Part shown: piece by piece, positions 1-9,027 of the stretch
How the letters are laid out: every line of letters starts with the position of its first letter
Position numbering within the stretch: the first letter of the stretch is position 1
Source of the DNA: Bacteroidota bacterium
GTDB lineage: Bacteria > Bacteroidota > Bacteroidia > B-17B0 > Aurantibacillaceae
Reading direction: 5' to 3'
Assembly: GCA_025363015.1 (NCBI GenBank)
Contig: JANYEQ010000105.1
Coordinates: forward strand, 1-64,000
Length of the DNA: 64,000 nucleotides
Notes under the pieces: model-generated
What the model was told of the DNA's origin: nothing
The model's database searches: none
Seen by the model: only the letters and a program-made list of their open reading frames with translations
Position numbers and translations under genes: made by a program

Positions 1-3000
1 CCGCCACCGCCACAACTAGCACTACCAGTTGTATTAAAAATCCCTCCAGAAAAATACGACTGAGATGGAGGATTTCCCCAACTATTAGGCGAATTATATG
101 GAGAAACCGATTGTGTATATAAAGGCGATAAATTTGCATAAGTAAGGTTATCGGCAGTATAAGTCCCATAATTAGTTCCTGTCCAAGTACCATTCCATTC
201 GTTATTTATAGCATTGCTATTACTACCTTGTTGGTTAATGTAACCTGCATTTTGTAATACCATACCACGGGCAAGGGTGCTCATTTTATTTGTTTTCCAA
301 AGTGTGCCGGGGTTGTTGTTATCAAACACAAAACCCTGGTAAGCGTTGCTTAATACATTACAGGTAATGCTTGGGCTATTAGTACCATTATTGCTACCCA
401 CAAATACTAAGTTGCCTAAGGTACTTGTAGTGCTTGCCCCCATAACGGTATTGGTTGTTACCACTACTGCACTTTGTGTATTTACCACATTAATACCTTG
501 TTGCGTATTAGCATACAAACCGTCAACTGTTAAACTTACCGTATTATTACTTACCAAACTTGGGTAGCCATTCATACCGTTTAAACTAATTCCACGATAC
601 ACTCGGTCTAAAAAATTACTTTGAACATATAATTTTGTACCGGCAACATTTTGCCAAGTAGTGCTATTTGCACCGCTAATACTAATGGCATTGTTTAGGT
701 AATTACTACCTATTGCAGTTGTGCTAGCTGTTTGAGGTCCAAAAGTGTTGTTATTAATTACCATATTATTAGCGTAAACACCCGTTTGGTTACCACTACC
801 AATGTTGTAAGTGCCTGCAACAATAGGTATATTAATAGCATTATTAATATTTGTAAACTCATTATGTGTTATGTAATACTGAAAACGGTTGGTACCTAAA
901 CCAACACCTATGTTACCCGAATTTATTCCTGTTGTACCCGAAGCAGTACTTTGTGTACTTCTAAAAGTGGCATAATCCATATTAAATTGGTACACGTTGT
1001 TAGCATCAACCCCCCTTGTACAATCCCAAAAACGGTTGCCATAATCTACACTTGTACTTCCTGTGCCTGTGGTGCTTAAATTTAAGCGAGCATTTAAGGT
1101 GGTGGTAACTTGGCTTCTAATAGCACTTCCTCCATCGTAGTAGCATAAAAATGGGCAAATGTACTGGCGATTAATATTTTGGAAAACATTATTTACACTA
1201 TTTACACTACTGTTGGTGGCATCAATGCCGTATTGTAAATTATCAAATAAATTGTAATCTGACACGGAATAGGTTGTAACGCCTATAGCAGCAACCGTAT
1301 AGCCGCTTGCTGTACCATTACCAACATCTTGCATTTGAATTCCTGTGCGAGCAATTTGAGAATTATAAGGAGCTAGTAAAGTAGTTACTGCCGCACTTTG
1401 TAAACTATAAGGTGCTGCAATTGCTGTGGTAGGGTTATTGGCCGTTCTTAATCCAGTACCCGAAATAGCAACACTTGGCCAACTATTTGAAGTATATGTA
1501 AAGTTTCGGCTTGTAAATACATTTTTAGAAAGGTAATAAATAGCTACTGTAGTAGTATTGGCACCACTTACGTTAATACCAATATAATTTTTATTAAAAA
1601 TAGTATTGGTAATTTCAAGAGGGATACTCGGCGAAGCGTTTGTAATAGAATTAAAATTAACAGCAGTAATAGCATCTTCAATTAAGTTGGAATTATTAGC
1701 ACTCAAACTTGCAAAAATCCTTGAACCATCCTTAATATCAATCCCTTTCCACATAGTTGCACCGCAAGCTCGTAAATGTGAACCAAATATTTGAAAGTCG
1801 CCAACTGTGCCCAGTACTGTAATCTGAACATTTGGTGCAATTAAAAAATTACCATCTTGAAAAGTTGGAAGGTTTGCAGTACCTCCAAAAGTAATGTCTG
1901 CGTTTATTGTCATGTTACCTGTAAATGTACCTCCAGTATAGTAGTTAGAGGTAAATGTGGTTACGCCTTTGCCTGCCGTACAACAAGCTGTTTGAACATA
2001 AACAGCCAACGTATTTGTTGCTATACAGCCCGATGATGTATTTGCATTTACCGTATAAGTTGTAGTAACTGTTGGAGAAACTATTTGTACCGAACCAGTT
2101 AAGGAGCCGGGCGACCAAGTATAGTTTAAACTTGTACCGCTTAATGCCGTTAAAGTATTTGATGAAGCACCAAAATTAGTACAAATAACGTTTGTTGCAG
2201 AGCTTAAGGTGAACGTTGCTGAAGGATTAACAACAGTTACAACTAATGTTTTTGTTGATGTACAACCATTACTTGATGTACCAGTAACCGTATAGGTTGT
2301 AGTAATAGTAGGGGTAACTGTTTGAGGTGTGCCAACCAAACCACCCGGCATCCAAGTAAATGTTGCAGGATTAATAGTTGCAGTAGCACTTAATACCGAA
2401 CTACCCCCTATACATAAAGAGGATAAACTGGCACTTGCTGTAATAACTTGAGAAGTAACCGATACTGTAACCGTAGCAGTACTTGTGCCAACGCAACCTG
2501 GTACAGAACCAGTAACTGTATACACAGTAGTTGCACTTGGCGCTACTGTTTGGTTTGCGCCTATTAAATTACCCGGCATCCAAGTAAAGGTTGTACCAGC
2601 AATAGTGCTACTAGCACTTAAATTTACATTGGAGCCAGCGCAGCTTACCGAAAAATTTGAACTTGCTGTTACACTTAAAGTAGGTACTAAAGAGACGTTA
2701 TCAATATATAAGTAATCATGGGCATCATTTAAGTTTCCATAACAATCATAAGTAGAAGTTGAAATTGCTATTGTTGTTGTACCAACAGGTCTACCAATAG
2801 TTAAAAATTGCTCTCCTCCAGCAGCCGTAAAAGTCAATGATACTTTTTGCCAAGCATAACTATTATTTAATAAACTTGTATTAGTCTCGACTGCCGTAGG
2901 TGTATTAGGAAACATTGATTGACTGGTAGCACTTAATAACGCAGTAGTTGTAAGGTATATCCCTATTGAACTAATTCCTAATAAACCAGGATTATTGTCG

Positions 3001-3821
3001 CCTTTTCTTACATAAAAAGATGCAGTATAAGGTTGTGACGGGGTTAAAGTATTAGTAAGTTTTGTTTGAATATACTCTGTATAATTTGGTTCCCATGGAG
3101 CGCTTGGGGGAAGTACTGCCCAAACAATACCTGCATAACTATTACCTAATTGTGGCGGTTGAAATCCACATACATTACATGGAGAGCTCACGCCTGTGCC
3201 TACAGGAAGGATTGTAGAAAATAAATCAGCTGTTGTTGCATTAGGTGTATTCCAATTATAAGCAATTAAATCAGATATACCATCAAATCCAACAGGGTAA
3301 CTCGCAGGATACCAACACTCAAAACTTCCGTTACAAACCAAATCACAACTATTTGGATTAGGACAACTAGTTCCTGATGGGCAGGTTAATGAGGTTGAGC
3401 TAATACCAGTTATAAGTGTATTTCCAATACTTATTCTATTTAACAAGTACAAGGAAGTATAATTAGTTAATTCGATTAAATAAGCTGTACCAACTGAAAG
3501 CGATGGTATATCAACATAGATAGTATCATTATTCACTCTTGAAAAAGAAGTAATAATATTTGTAGCTAAACTGGCACAATTATTATTATAAACATTAATA
3601 GCTGCTTTTTTAATTGGAGAATTAGTACCCTTTATCCAAAATTTAACAGCGTGCTGTGTGCTTGTTGCTGTAAACTTATAATAGGTTTTTGCCAGTTTGG
3701 TCGAGTCTTTAGGCGTAAACCCTGTGTTTACAGTTAGCTGTATGGGCGCTTAGCACGTTTGTGCACTACTACTTATTATGTTTACTAAGCATAGCATTAA
3801 AATTAATAGTTTTTGTTTCAT
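1..3821 (-). pseudogene. Giant secreted adhesin with beta-helix and Ig/PKD-like repeats; partial, broken by an in-frame TAA at codon 24
   Basis: The minus-strand frame opens with ATG at 3821 and a clear Sec signal peptide (MKQKLLILMLCLVNIISSSA, then QTC). Codon 24 (3752-3750) is TAA. After it the same frame stays open for about 1,249 codons to the window edge. In order, the visible part has a beta-sandwich of roughly 400 residues, three or four Ig/PKD-like repeats with recurring FTWMPG and TTVYTVTG-type motifs, and a right-handed beta-helix of the parallel surface-protein type (MWKGIDI, then many short N/G/T-rich rungs). This is the architecture of Bacteroidota T9SS-exported adhesins; the expected C-terminal sorting domain would lie beyond position 1. 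Without other damage, either the nonsense mutation is recent or the base call is wrong. Small plus-strand frames inside are antisense shadows. Confidence 0.8.
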
Positions 3822-3913
3822 AAAAATAGTTTGGTTTTTAAAAATTTAGGTAAATATACATAATCGGTCTTTAATGTCCGAATTAATTTTTTTTAATAAC
3901 GCAAATTTAAATT

Positions 3914-4165
3914 GTGCGTAATAAAAGGCAAGATTTGATACTTAAAAAGGTTGGTACTTTGTTTTTTAAACAACGACATTCAAAAAAATTATCTCGTACA
4001 CAGTTGGCTATTCACTTAAATACCGATGAAAAACAAATAAGGAGAATAGAGGCTGGTGAAGTTAACCTTACATTACTTACTCTTTTAAAACTGTGTTATG
4101 TTTTAGAGTTAGAACCTCAAAATATTTTAATAATTAAATTAAATGATAGTATATTAAATGATTAA
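3914..4165 (+). CDS. Small XRE-family helix-turn-helix regulator
   Basis: An 83-residue protein starting at GTG, since no in-frame ATG precedes it. It has a single Cro/C1-type HTH over about residues 17-75: helix FFKQRHSKKLSRTQLA, recognition segment TDEKQIRRIEAG, then NLTLLTLLKLCYVLELEP, the usual ending of XRE domains. There is no effector domain, so it probably acts as a DNA-binding dimer. It is divergent from the giant adhesin, with 92 bp between the two starts, and sits just before the tandem-repeat array, so either could hold its operator. Target and signal are unknown. Confidence 0.8.
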   Translation: MRNKRQDLILKKVGTLFFKQRHSKKLSRTQLAIHLNTDEKQIRRIEAGEVNLTLLTLLKLCYVLELEPQNILIIKLNDSILND

Positions 4166-5006
4166 CGTTGCCTTACCAAAAAATATTAGCTAAAATTAGC
4201 AAACCTAAATTTTGTCAAACATTCATTTTCTGTTTTTATAATTTAATAGAATATATAATAAAACATTAAGTGCTAACAGGTAAACACTGTGTACTCAAAC
4301 ATAAACATTGCCGTTAAGCAAACAAACATTAAATGCTAACAGGCAGTTATTATTTGCTTACAGGCAAACATTACCGTTAAGCAAGCAATCATTATCTGCT
4401 TACAGGCAGTTATCATTTGCTAACAGGCAAACATTGCCGTTAAGCAAGCAGACATTAAATGCTAACAGGCAGTTATTATTTGCTAACAGGCAAACATTAC
4501 CGTTAAGCAAGCAAACATTAAATGCTAACAGGCAGTTATTATCTGCTAACAGACAAACATTAGCGTTAAGCAAGCAAACATTAAATGCTAACAGGCAGTT
4601 ATCATCTGCTTACAGGCAAACATTACCGTTAAGCAAGCAAACATTAAATGCTAACAGGCAGTTATTATTTGCTAACAGGCAAACATTACCGTTAAGCACA
4701 AAATGTTAAAAAACAGTCCGTTTTTGTTAAAAAGGCAGCGCAAATTGTTAAAACCTGTTAAGGCATGTAATTTTTGTACAATAGTTGCGTTATAGTATTT
4801 AAACACTCCGTAGTACGTTATTAACGTCCGGAAACTATAAAACAAGTGTTGCAATTTGTTTCGCCCAAGTTAAATCGCTTTTACAAATTGCAAATTTTGG
4901 TTTAGGTTTTCGCAGTCGGTCAAATTAAAAAAAAGAGTTGTTTAAATACAACAGCACTAAAGCCGGTTTAGCATTTTTAATGCAAACAATTTAATACTTA
5001 GAACTA
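4166..5006. other. 841-bp stretch without a convincing gene, containing a tandem-repeat array
   Basis: Between the XRE regulator and the FnIII-like gene I see the tandem-repeat array (4262-4698) and an A+T-rich remainder. A plus-strand frame through the array (TTG start at 4308, stop at 4709) is open, but so is a minus-strand frame, because the repeat period is a multiple of three and the unit lacks stops. After the array there are only short inverted repeats, such as GCATT/AATGC around 4971-4984. I see no tRNA or recognisable RNA family. Confidence 0.6.
4262..4698. repeat. Higher-order tandem repeat: 21-bp monomers organised in 63-bp units
   Basis: Six full 63-bp units run from 4304 to 4681, followed by 17 bp of a seventh. 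A degenerate start at 4262 is 42 bp (two monomers) upstream. Each 63-bp unit is three related 21-bp monomers: aacattaccgttaagcaagca, then one with aatgctaacaggca, then one with ttatttgctaacaggca. Units differ by a few substitutions, many of which swap variants between monomer positions (aatgctaac versus tctgcttac). In the plus frame the units read as heptads ending in K/R-Q (PLSKQ, NANRQ, FANRQ). Both synonymous and non-synonymous changes occur, so coding status is unresolved. There are no spacers, so this is not CRISPR. Confidence 0.9.
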
Positions 5007-5618
5007 ATGAAAAAGAATAGTGTAAAAGTGGCATTACTGATGTACAAATTATCAGTAGCCCAAAAAATAAACAAAGCCCGTTTAATAATAACTAAAGTTA
5101 CGGCAAATAGTAGCACCTTTAGTAGCCCAAGCCCAAGCCTTGCTATTTTAAAAGCAACAACCGATGATTTAGAAACCGCTTGGAACAATGCCCAAGATGG
5201 CGGTAAAAACCTAACCGCCCTTATGCACGATAAAGAGGCTGATTTTTTAAAACATTTTAACGATTTTGCAAATTATGTAGAGGCCCTTGCTGATGGCAAC
5301 GAAGCCATTATACATTTAGCAAATTTAGATGTAAAGAAAAAAGCTACAGTAAAAAACACCGCCGAGTTTGAGGTATACCAATGGAACGACCGTGGCGCTG
5401 TAGGCTTAAAAGTAAAAGCCCGTAAAAAAACAATTTACAAATGGCAGTATTGCAAAGCGCCTTTAAGTACAAACACTTGGGTAGATGGTATAACCACCGA
5501 TGTAGCCCACGCCACTATTGGCGATTTAGAAGTAGGCGCATACTACTATTTTAGAGTTGTTTTTATTGATGGCACTGGCGAGCACACAAGTACCGAACAG
5601 GGTTTTGCTGTAAACTAA
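5007..5618 (+). CDS. Fibronectin type III-like domain protein, function unknown
   Basis: A 203-residue protein. The N-terminal half is alpha-helical with no signal peptide (MKKNSVKVALLMYKLS...). The last 80 residues or so look like a fibronectin type III fold: KWQYCKAPLSTNTWVDG, then a GDLEVGAYYYFRVVFID stretch that matches the usual L-x-P/V-G-x-x-Y-x-F/Y-R-V end of FnIII. Similar lone FnIII proteins are common in Bacteroidota, and I know no established function. The gene stands alone and is followed by a strong bidirectional terminator. Whether it is exported by a non-Sec route cannot be told from the sequence. Confidence 0.75.
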   Translation: MKKNSVKVALLMYKLSVAQKINKARLIITKVTANSSTFSSPSPSLAILKATTDDLETAWNNAQDGGKNLTALMHDKEADFLKHFNDFANYVEALADGNEAIIHLANLDVKKKATVKNTAEFEVYQWNDRGAVGLKVKARKKTIYKWQYCKAPLSTNTWVDGITTDVAHATIGDLEVGAYYYFRVVFIDGTGEHTSTEQGFAVN

Positions 5619-5748
5619 AGTGAATGCAAAATGGGGCTTTAACAGGCTTAACCACCAAAAGATGGGAAAGAAAAGTGTAAGGCGCAGGGTATAAGAGGGC
5701 AAAAGGTGTACTCGCTCATACATTTTACCTTTTCTGTTTACATTAAAT

Positions 5749-5778
5749 AAAGCGTTTCAATTTAAATTGAAACGCTTT
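5749..5778. terminator. Bidirectional intrinsic terminator (perfect 15-bp palindrome)
   Basis: The arms 5749-5763 (aaagcgtttcaattt) and 5764-5778 are perfectly complementary. T-runs follow on the plus strand and A-rich flanks serve the minus strand. It lies between the converging FnIII-like gene and comEC, and its downstream T-run touches the comEC stop codon. Confidence 0.85.
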
Positions 5779-5779
5779 T

Positions 5780-7804
5780 TTATAAATTAATAATGTATAC
5801 GCCGTTTTGTTTTGTACTATAAAAATTATACCCAAATTTACGGCATAATTTTTCAATTTTATTTATAGAATAATTACTGTTTGAACCATCAACAATAATT
5901 TGATTTAGGTTAGTGAAATTTTGCAAATAATCTTCTTTTAATTTAAAATTATTTGCTACTAATAAGGTTGTTACTATTTTAAAATTTACTACCGGCAAAT
6001 AATGTGGCTTGGTTAAAAGTAATAAATTAAGCGCTTTATAATTTACAAAATTATAATTACTAATTTTTATGATTGGATTATTAAAACTTGTAAAATGTGG
6101 TTTAATATAAAAATTGTAATTGCTAGTATCCAATTGGTTTACCAAAACGGTGTGTGTATTTTTAACGGCCGCCGTGCTATACTTATTTAATTGATAAATA
6201 CTTATTAAGCTTTTTGTTTTGCTTTCGTAACTATAAAATATACAAATTAATTGCCAAGTAATAATAAGTAGTAACGATGTAAATACCAACCTAAACGAAC
6301 GTTTTTGTAAAGAAAGTGTAATCGTAATAATGACTACAGTTAAAAATAAAACATCAACGGGCGTAAAATCTATTAACTCAATACTACTATTGGCTTGTGA
6401 AAATAAATTAATAAATTTAATAAGCCACAGCATTAAAAAATTAATAATTACACTTACAAAATTTAATTTTAATACCAATAAAAATGCTAATAAAAGTAAT
6501 ACAAACGTTGTAGGTACTACAATTATATTACACACTAAAAACCATAACGGAAATTGATGAAAAAAATAAAGTGTAATAGGTAAGGTGGCGAGTGTTGCGG
6601 CTAGTGATGCACTACTACTTTGCCAAAGTAAGTTTAAAATATAATGAGGCGGTTGCCATAAGTTTGATATTTTTGGTTGAAAGTATAATAAGCCAAACAA
6701 AGCAAAATAACTTAATAAAAATCCAATATCGGTAATGTAGAGTGGGTTATATACTAAAAGTATAAATGCCGAAACTAATAATATATTAATTTGATTTTTT
6801 GAACTGGGTCTAAAAAACAAGGTGCCCACACCTAATAAATTAAACATTATAACTGCTCGTAATACTGGTGCTGAAAAGCCCGTTACTAAGGCAAAACTCC
6901 ACAAGCTAAGTGTTATAATTATAAAACGAATTAATTTGTAACGGTTTCTTTTATCAAACCTATTAAATAAAAAATTTAGCAGTAAAATTATTAAGCCAGT
7001 ATGCAAACCCGATACTGATAATACATGCAATGTACCCGTTTTACTAAACGCAGTAATGGTTGTTTTACTTATTTCATCATCATATCCTGTAATTAAAGCG
7101 GCGCAAATAGCAAAGGCATCGGGTGATAAATTAGCTTGCCGTAAGGTATTTATTACACGGGCTTTTAGGCGCAAACCCAATTGCCATACCGCACTTAAAT
7201 GCTGTTGATTTGGAAGCGTTTGGTAACACAACGAATCGATAAAAAAAGTATGGTAAATATTTTTAAAGTTTAAGTAATTTTTATAATCAAATTCGTATGG
7301 GTTTAAAGGATGCGCTACATCACTACTATTACTTTTAAATAAAATAGTTTGACCAGCAATTAGGGGTTTGTTAGTTAACGATTTTTTAATGTAACAAATG
7401 GTTTGCCCCTTAATATTTTTATAACCACTGTTGGTTTTTACTTGTAATAATTTTACCGAACATTTATAAAATTTTTCTTTTTCAATGGGTAGGTCGTCTA
7501 ATACGCCAACAAAGGTTTGGGCTTGATTAGGCATTATAAAATTGCCATAAAACAAATTAGTATATTTTACTTGCGCATGAATAGCAAAGCTAGCACCTAT
7601 TAAAAATAAAAATACATCGGCTAAAAACAAGTACACCATTTTTTGCTTACTGTTTACAAATTGAAAGTAATACCACAACAAAAGCGCAAAAAAACTAAAA
7701 CTTACAATTAGTAAATGAAGTGAACTGTATGCGAAATTTAGTGCTATTAAAATGCCTACAACAAAGGGAATACTAATTTTAAAAAATGGAATATTTGAAA
7801 ACAT
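5780..7804 (-). CDS. comEC: ComEC/Rec2-family DNA-uptake channel
   Basis: Polytopic inner-membrane protein that carries incoming single-stranded DNA during transformation. The N-terminus has two or three membrane segments and a DUF4131-type soluble region. The Competence domain follows, with the hallmark HVLSVSGLHTGLI at about residues 260-272 and eight or so further membrane helices. The C-terminal region after about residue 550 is short and lacks a recognisable metallo-beta-lactamase HxHxDH motif, as in many Bacteroidota homologues. I chose the Met at 7804 (FSNIPFFKISIPF), which begins just after the upstream stop at 7807. An ATG at 7849 would add 15 polar residues and overlap the upstream gene by 43 bp. 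It is last in an acyl-transfer operon, an unexpected partner. Confidence 0.9.
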   Translation of the reverse strand: MFSNIPFFKISIPFVVGILIALNFAYSSLHLLIVSFSFFALLLWYYFQFVNSKQKMVYLFLADVFLFLIGASFAIHAQVKYTNLFYGNFIMPNQAQTFVGVLDDLPIEKEKFYKCSVKLLQVKTNSGYKNIKGQTICYIKKSLTNKPLIAGQTILFKSNSSDVAHPLNPYEFDYKNYLNFKNIYHTFFIDSLCYQTLPNQQHLSAVWQLGLRLKARVINTLRQANLSPDAFAICAALITGYDDEISKTTITAFSKTGTLHVLSVSGLHTGLIILLLNFLFNRFDKRNRYKLIRFIIITLSLWSFALVTGFSAPVLRAVIMFNLLGVGTLFFRPSSKNQINILLVSAFILLVYNPLYITDIGFLLSYFALFGLLYFQPKISNLWQPPHYILNLLWQSSSASLAATLATLPITLYFFHQFPLWFLVCNIIVVPTTFVLLLLAFLLVLKLNFVSVIINFLMLWLIKFINLFSQANSSIELIDFTPVDVLFLTVVIITITLSLQKRSFRLVFTSLLLIITWQLICIFYSYESKTKSLISIYQLNKYSTAAVKNTHTVLVNQLDTSNYNFYIKPHFTSFNNPIIKISNYNFVNYKALNLLLLTKPHYLPVVNFKIVTTLLVANNFKLKEDYLQNFTNLNQIIVDGSNSNYSINKIEKLCRKFGYNFYSTKQNGVYIINL

Positions 7805-7806
7805 AT

Positions 7807-8619
7807 TCACTTTTTGTTTATTAGTTTTTTTACTATCATTTTTAACCAAAGGCTATAGCTAAAGCTATGCAAGTTTTTTGCCTTGTTTAGGTTAATATCA
7901 TCTTTTATAATTTGAGCACTTTTTTCAAAATCAATTAGTGTAAATAAAGAGCCGTTTATTTTGTATTCTGTTAAGGCACCCTTTTGTTTAAATAAGGGGT
8001 AAAGCCCATTTAGGTTGAGGGTAACGCCTTTTTGTTTTTCAAAAAATAAAACCTCTCTCGTTTCATTATCGCCATTAGTATAAATGCAATTAATGTTGTA
8101 GGTTTTAAAGGCTCTATACTTTACGTTTTCTAATTCTTCTACATAATGGGCAAAAGTAAAACTGTGCTGCAAATCAATATCTATTAAAAGCATTTTACCT
8201 TTTATAGTATGCAAAAAAGCAAAAACCGAGTTAGTACCAAAAGTGCTGTTGTTTTTTAAGTGACAGAGTTGGTTAGCATGTTTACCCCACACCATAAAGG
8301 AATGAAAAGGATCGGTAGTACGCACAAAATTATTATTTTTAAACGCAGTTACTGCTAAAGTACCTGTTTGTGGTAGGCTATTTTTTACATCAAAAGTATG
8401 CCCACTTTTTAAGCCATTTACAAATGCTGGAAATAAAAGTGTGCCCTTACTAACTTGTTGTTGTAAGGCGTTAATAAATTGTAAGGCGTTAAACAATTTT
8501 TCGGTACGCATAGTGGTTAACGCTAGTTTAGTCATATCAGAGGCTACTAACAGCGTATCATCTGCTTTAATATTTAATAATGGCGGTATTTGTAAATATG
8601 GCGTGTAGGTACTGCTCAT
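7807..8619 (-). CDS. AAC(3)/YokD-family N-acyltransferase
   Basis: 270 residues, the normal length for the Antibiotic_NAT family, whose members acylate amino groups on sugars. The signature region RTTDPFHSFMVWGKHA (about residues 100-115) corresponds to the family R-x-x-H/D-P-x-x-S-x-x-x-x-G motif, with Asp in place of the common His. The gene lies 3 bp after a VOC gene and downstream of an ACP and an FkbH-type protein. I therefore infer that it moves an ACP- or CoA-bound acyl group onto an amino sugar or other amine of a surface glycan, rather than giving antibiotic resistance. Substrate unknown. Confidence 0.75.
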   Translation of the reverse strand: MSSTYTPYLQIPPLLNIKADDTLLVASDMTKLALTTMRTEKLFNALQFINALQQQVSKGTLLFPAFVNGLKSGHTFDVKNSLPQTGTLAVTAFKNNNFVRTTDPFHSFMVWGKHANQLCHLKNNSTFGTNSVFAFLHTIKGKMLLIDIDLQHSFTFAHYVEELENVKYRAFKTYNINCIYTNGDNETREVLFFEKQKGVTLNLNGLYPLFKQKGALTEYKINGSLFTLIDFEKSAQIIKDDINLNKAKNLHSFSYSLWLKMIVKKLINKK

Positions 8620-8622
8620 TAT

Positions 8623-9027
8623 TTATTTTTGTTCTTCTAATAATTCAATAAGCTCATTGCTAGGGGTTAAAAAAAAAGCAACCTGGCGGTTATTAAAAGC
8701 AATAGCGGGTTTTGGTGCCGATACTAAAATAAATTTATTTTGTTTACAGGTTTCTATATCTTTTTTAAAATTATTGGCTTCAAAACATAAATGATAAAGC
8801 CCCCCGCGTTTGTTTTTTAAAATAGAGGAGATAGGGCTATCGTCTCCTAACGGCTCTACCAGCTCAATACAGGTGCCGTCAATGGTTGTAACAAATGCTA
8901 TTTTTGTTTTTTGTAACTCATCTGTATAAATTTGGCTCATTGTTTGGCAATTAAAAACAGGTTGTAAAACGGTTTTAAAATAGTTTTCAATATTTGTAAC
9001 AGCTATGCCAAGGTGATTAAACTTCAT
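8623..9027 (-). CDS. Glyoxalase/VOC-fold protein, methylmalonyl-CoA epimerase-like
   Basis: 134 residues with two beta-alpha-beta-beta-beta modules. Candidate metal ligands sit where the epimerase/glyoxalase family has them: His5 (FNHLGIAV), Glu in IELVEP, His in GGLYHLCFEA, and Glu near the C-terminus (NELIELLE). The nearest well-known function is methylmalonyl-CoA epimerase. It abuts the fkbH-like gene, so it may epimerise or isomerise the acyl group loaded on the neighbouring ACP. That role is an inference from context only. Confidence 0.75.
   Translation of the reverse strand: MKFNHLGIAVTNIENYFKTVLQPVFNCQTMSQIYTDELQKTKIAFVTTIDGTCIELVEPLGDDSPISSILKNKRGGLYHLCFEANNFKKDIETCKQNKFILVSAPKPAIAFNNRQVAFFLTPSNELIELLEEQK

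Noticed and set aside
346-2715. Short plus-strand frames opposite the giant adhesin
   Set aside because: They are hydrophobic or low-complexity shadows of the repeat-rich minus-strand frame.
4262-4698. CRISPR array
   Set aside because: Copies are directly adjacent with no unique spacers, and no cas genes are nearby.
4308-4709. 133-codon plus-strand reading frame through the tandem repeat
   Set aside because: It starts at TTG. The repeat length is a multiple of three and the unit has no stop on either strand, so openness is expected without selection. Changes between units are not mainly synonymous. Kept as a repeat, not a gene.
4672-4854. 60-codon minus-strand frame after the repeat array
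   Set aside because: It overlaps the repeat, has no recognisable domain and no upstream signal; low-complexity and Phe/Cys-rich.
8071-8619. Antibiotic-resistance gene (aminoglycoside acetyltransferase)
   Set aside because: The AAC(3) fold is present, but the ACP/FkbH/VOC context and family diversity point to a glycan or metabolite amine as substrate. Resistance is not supported.
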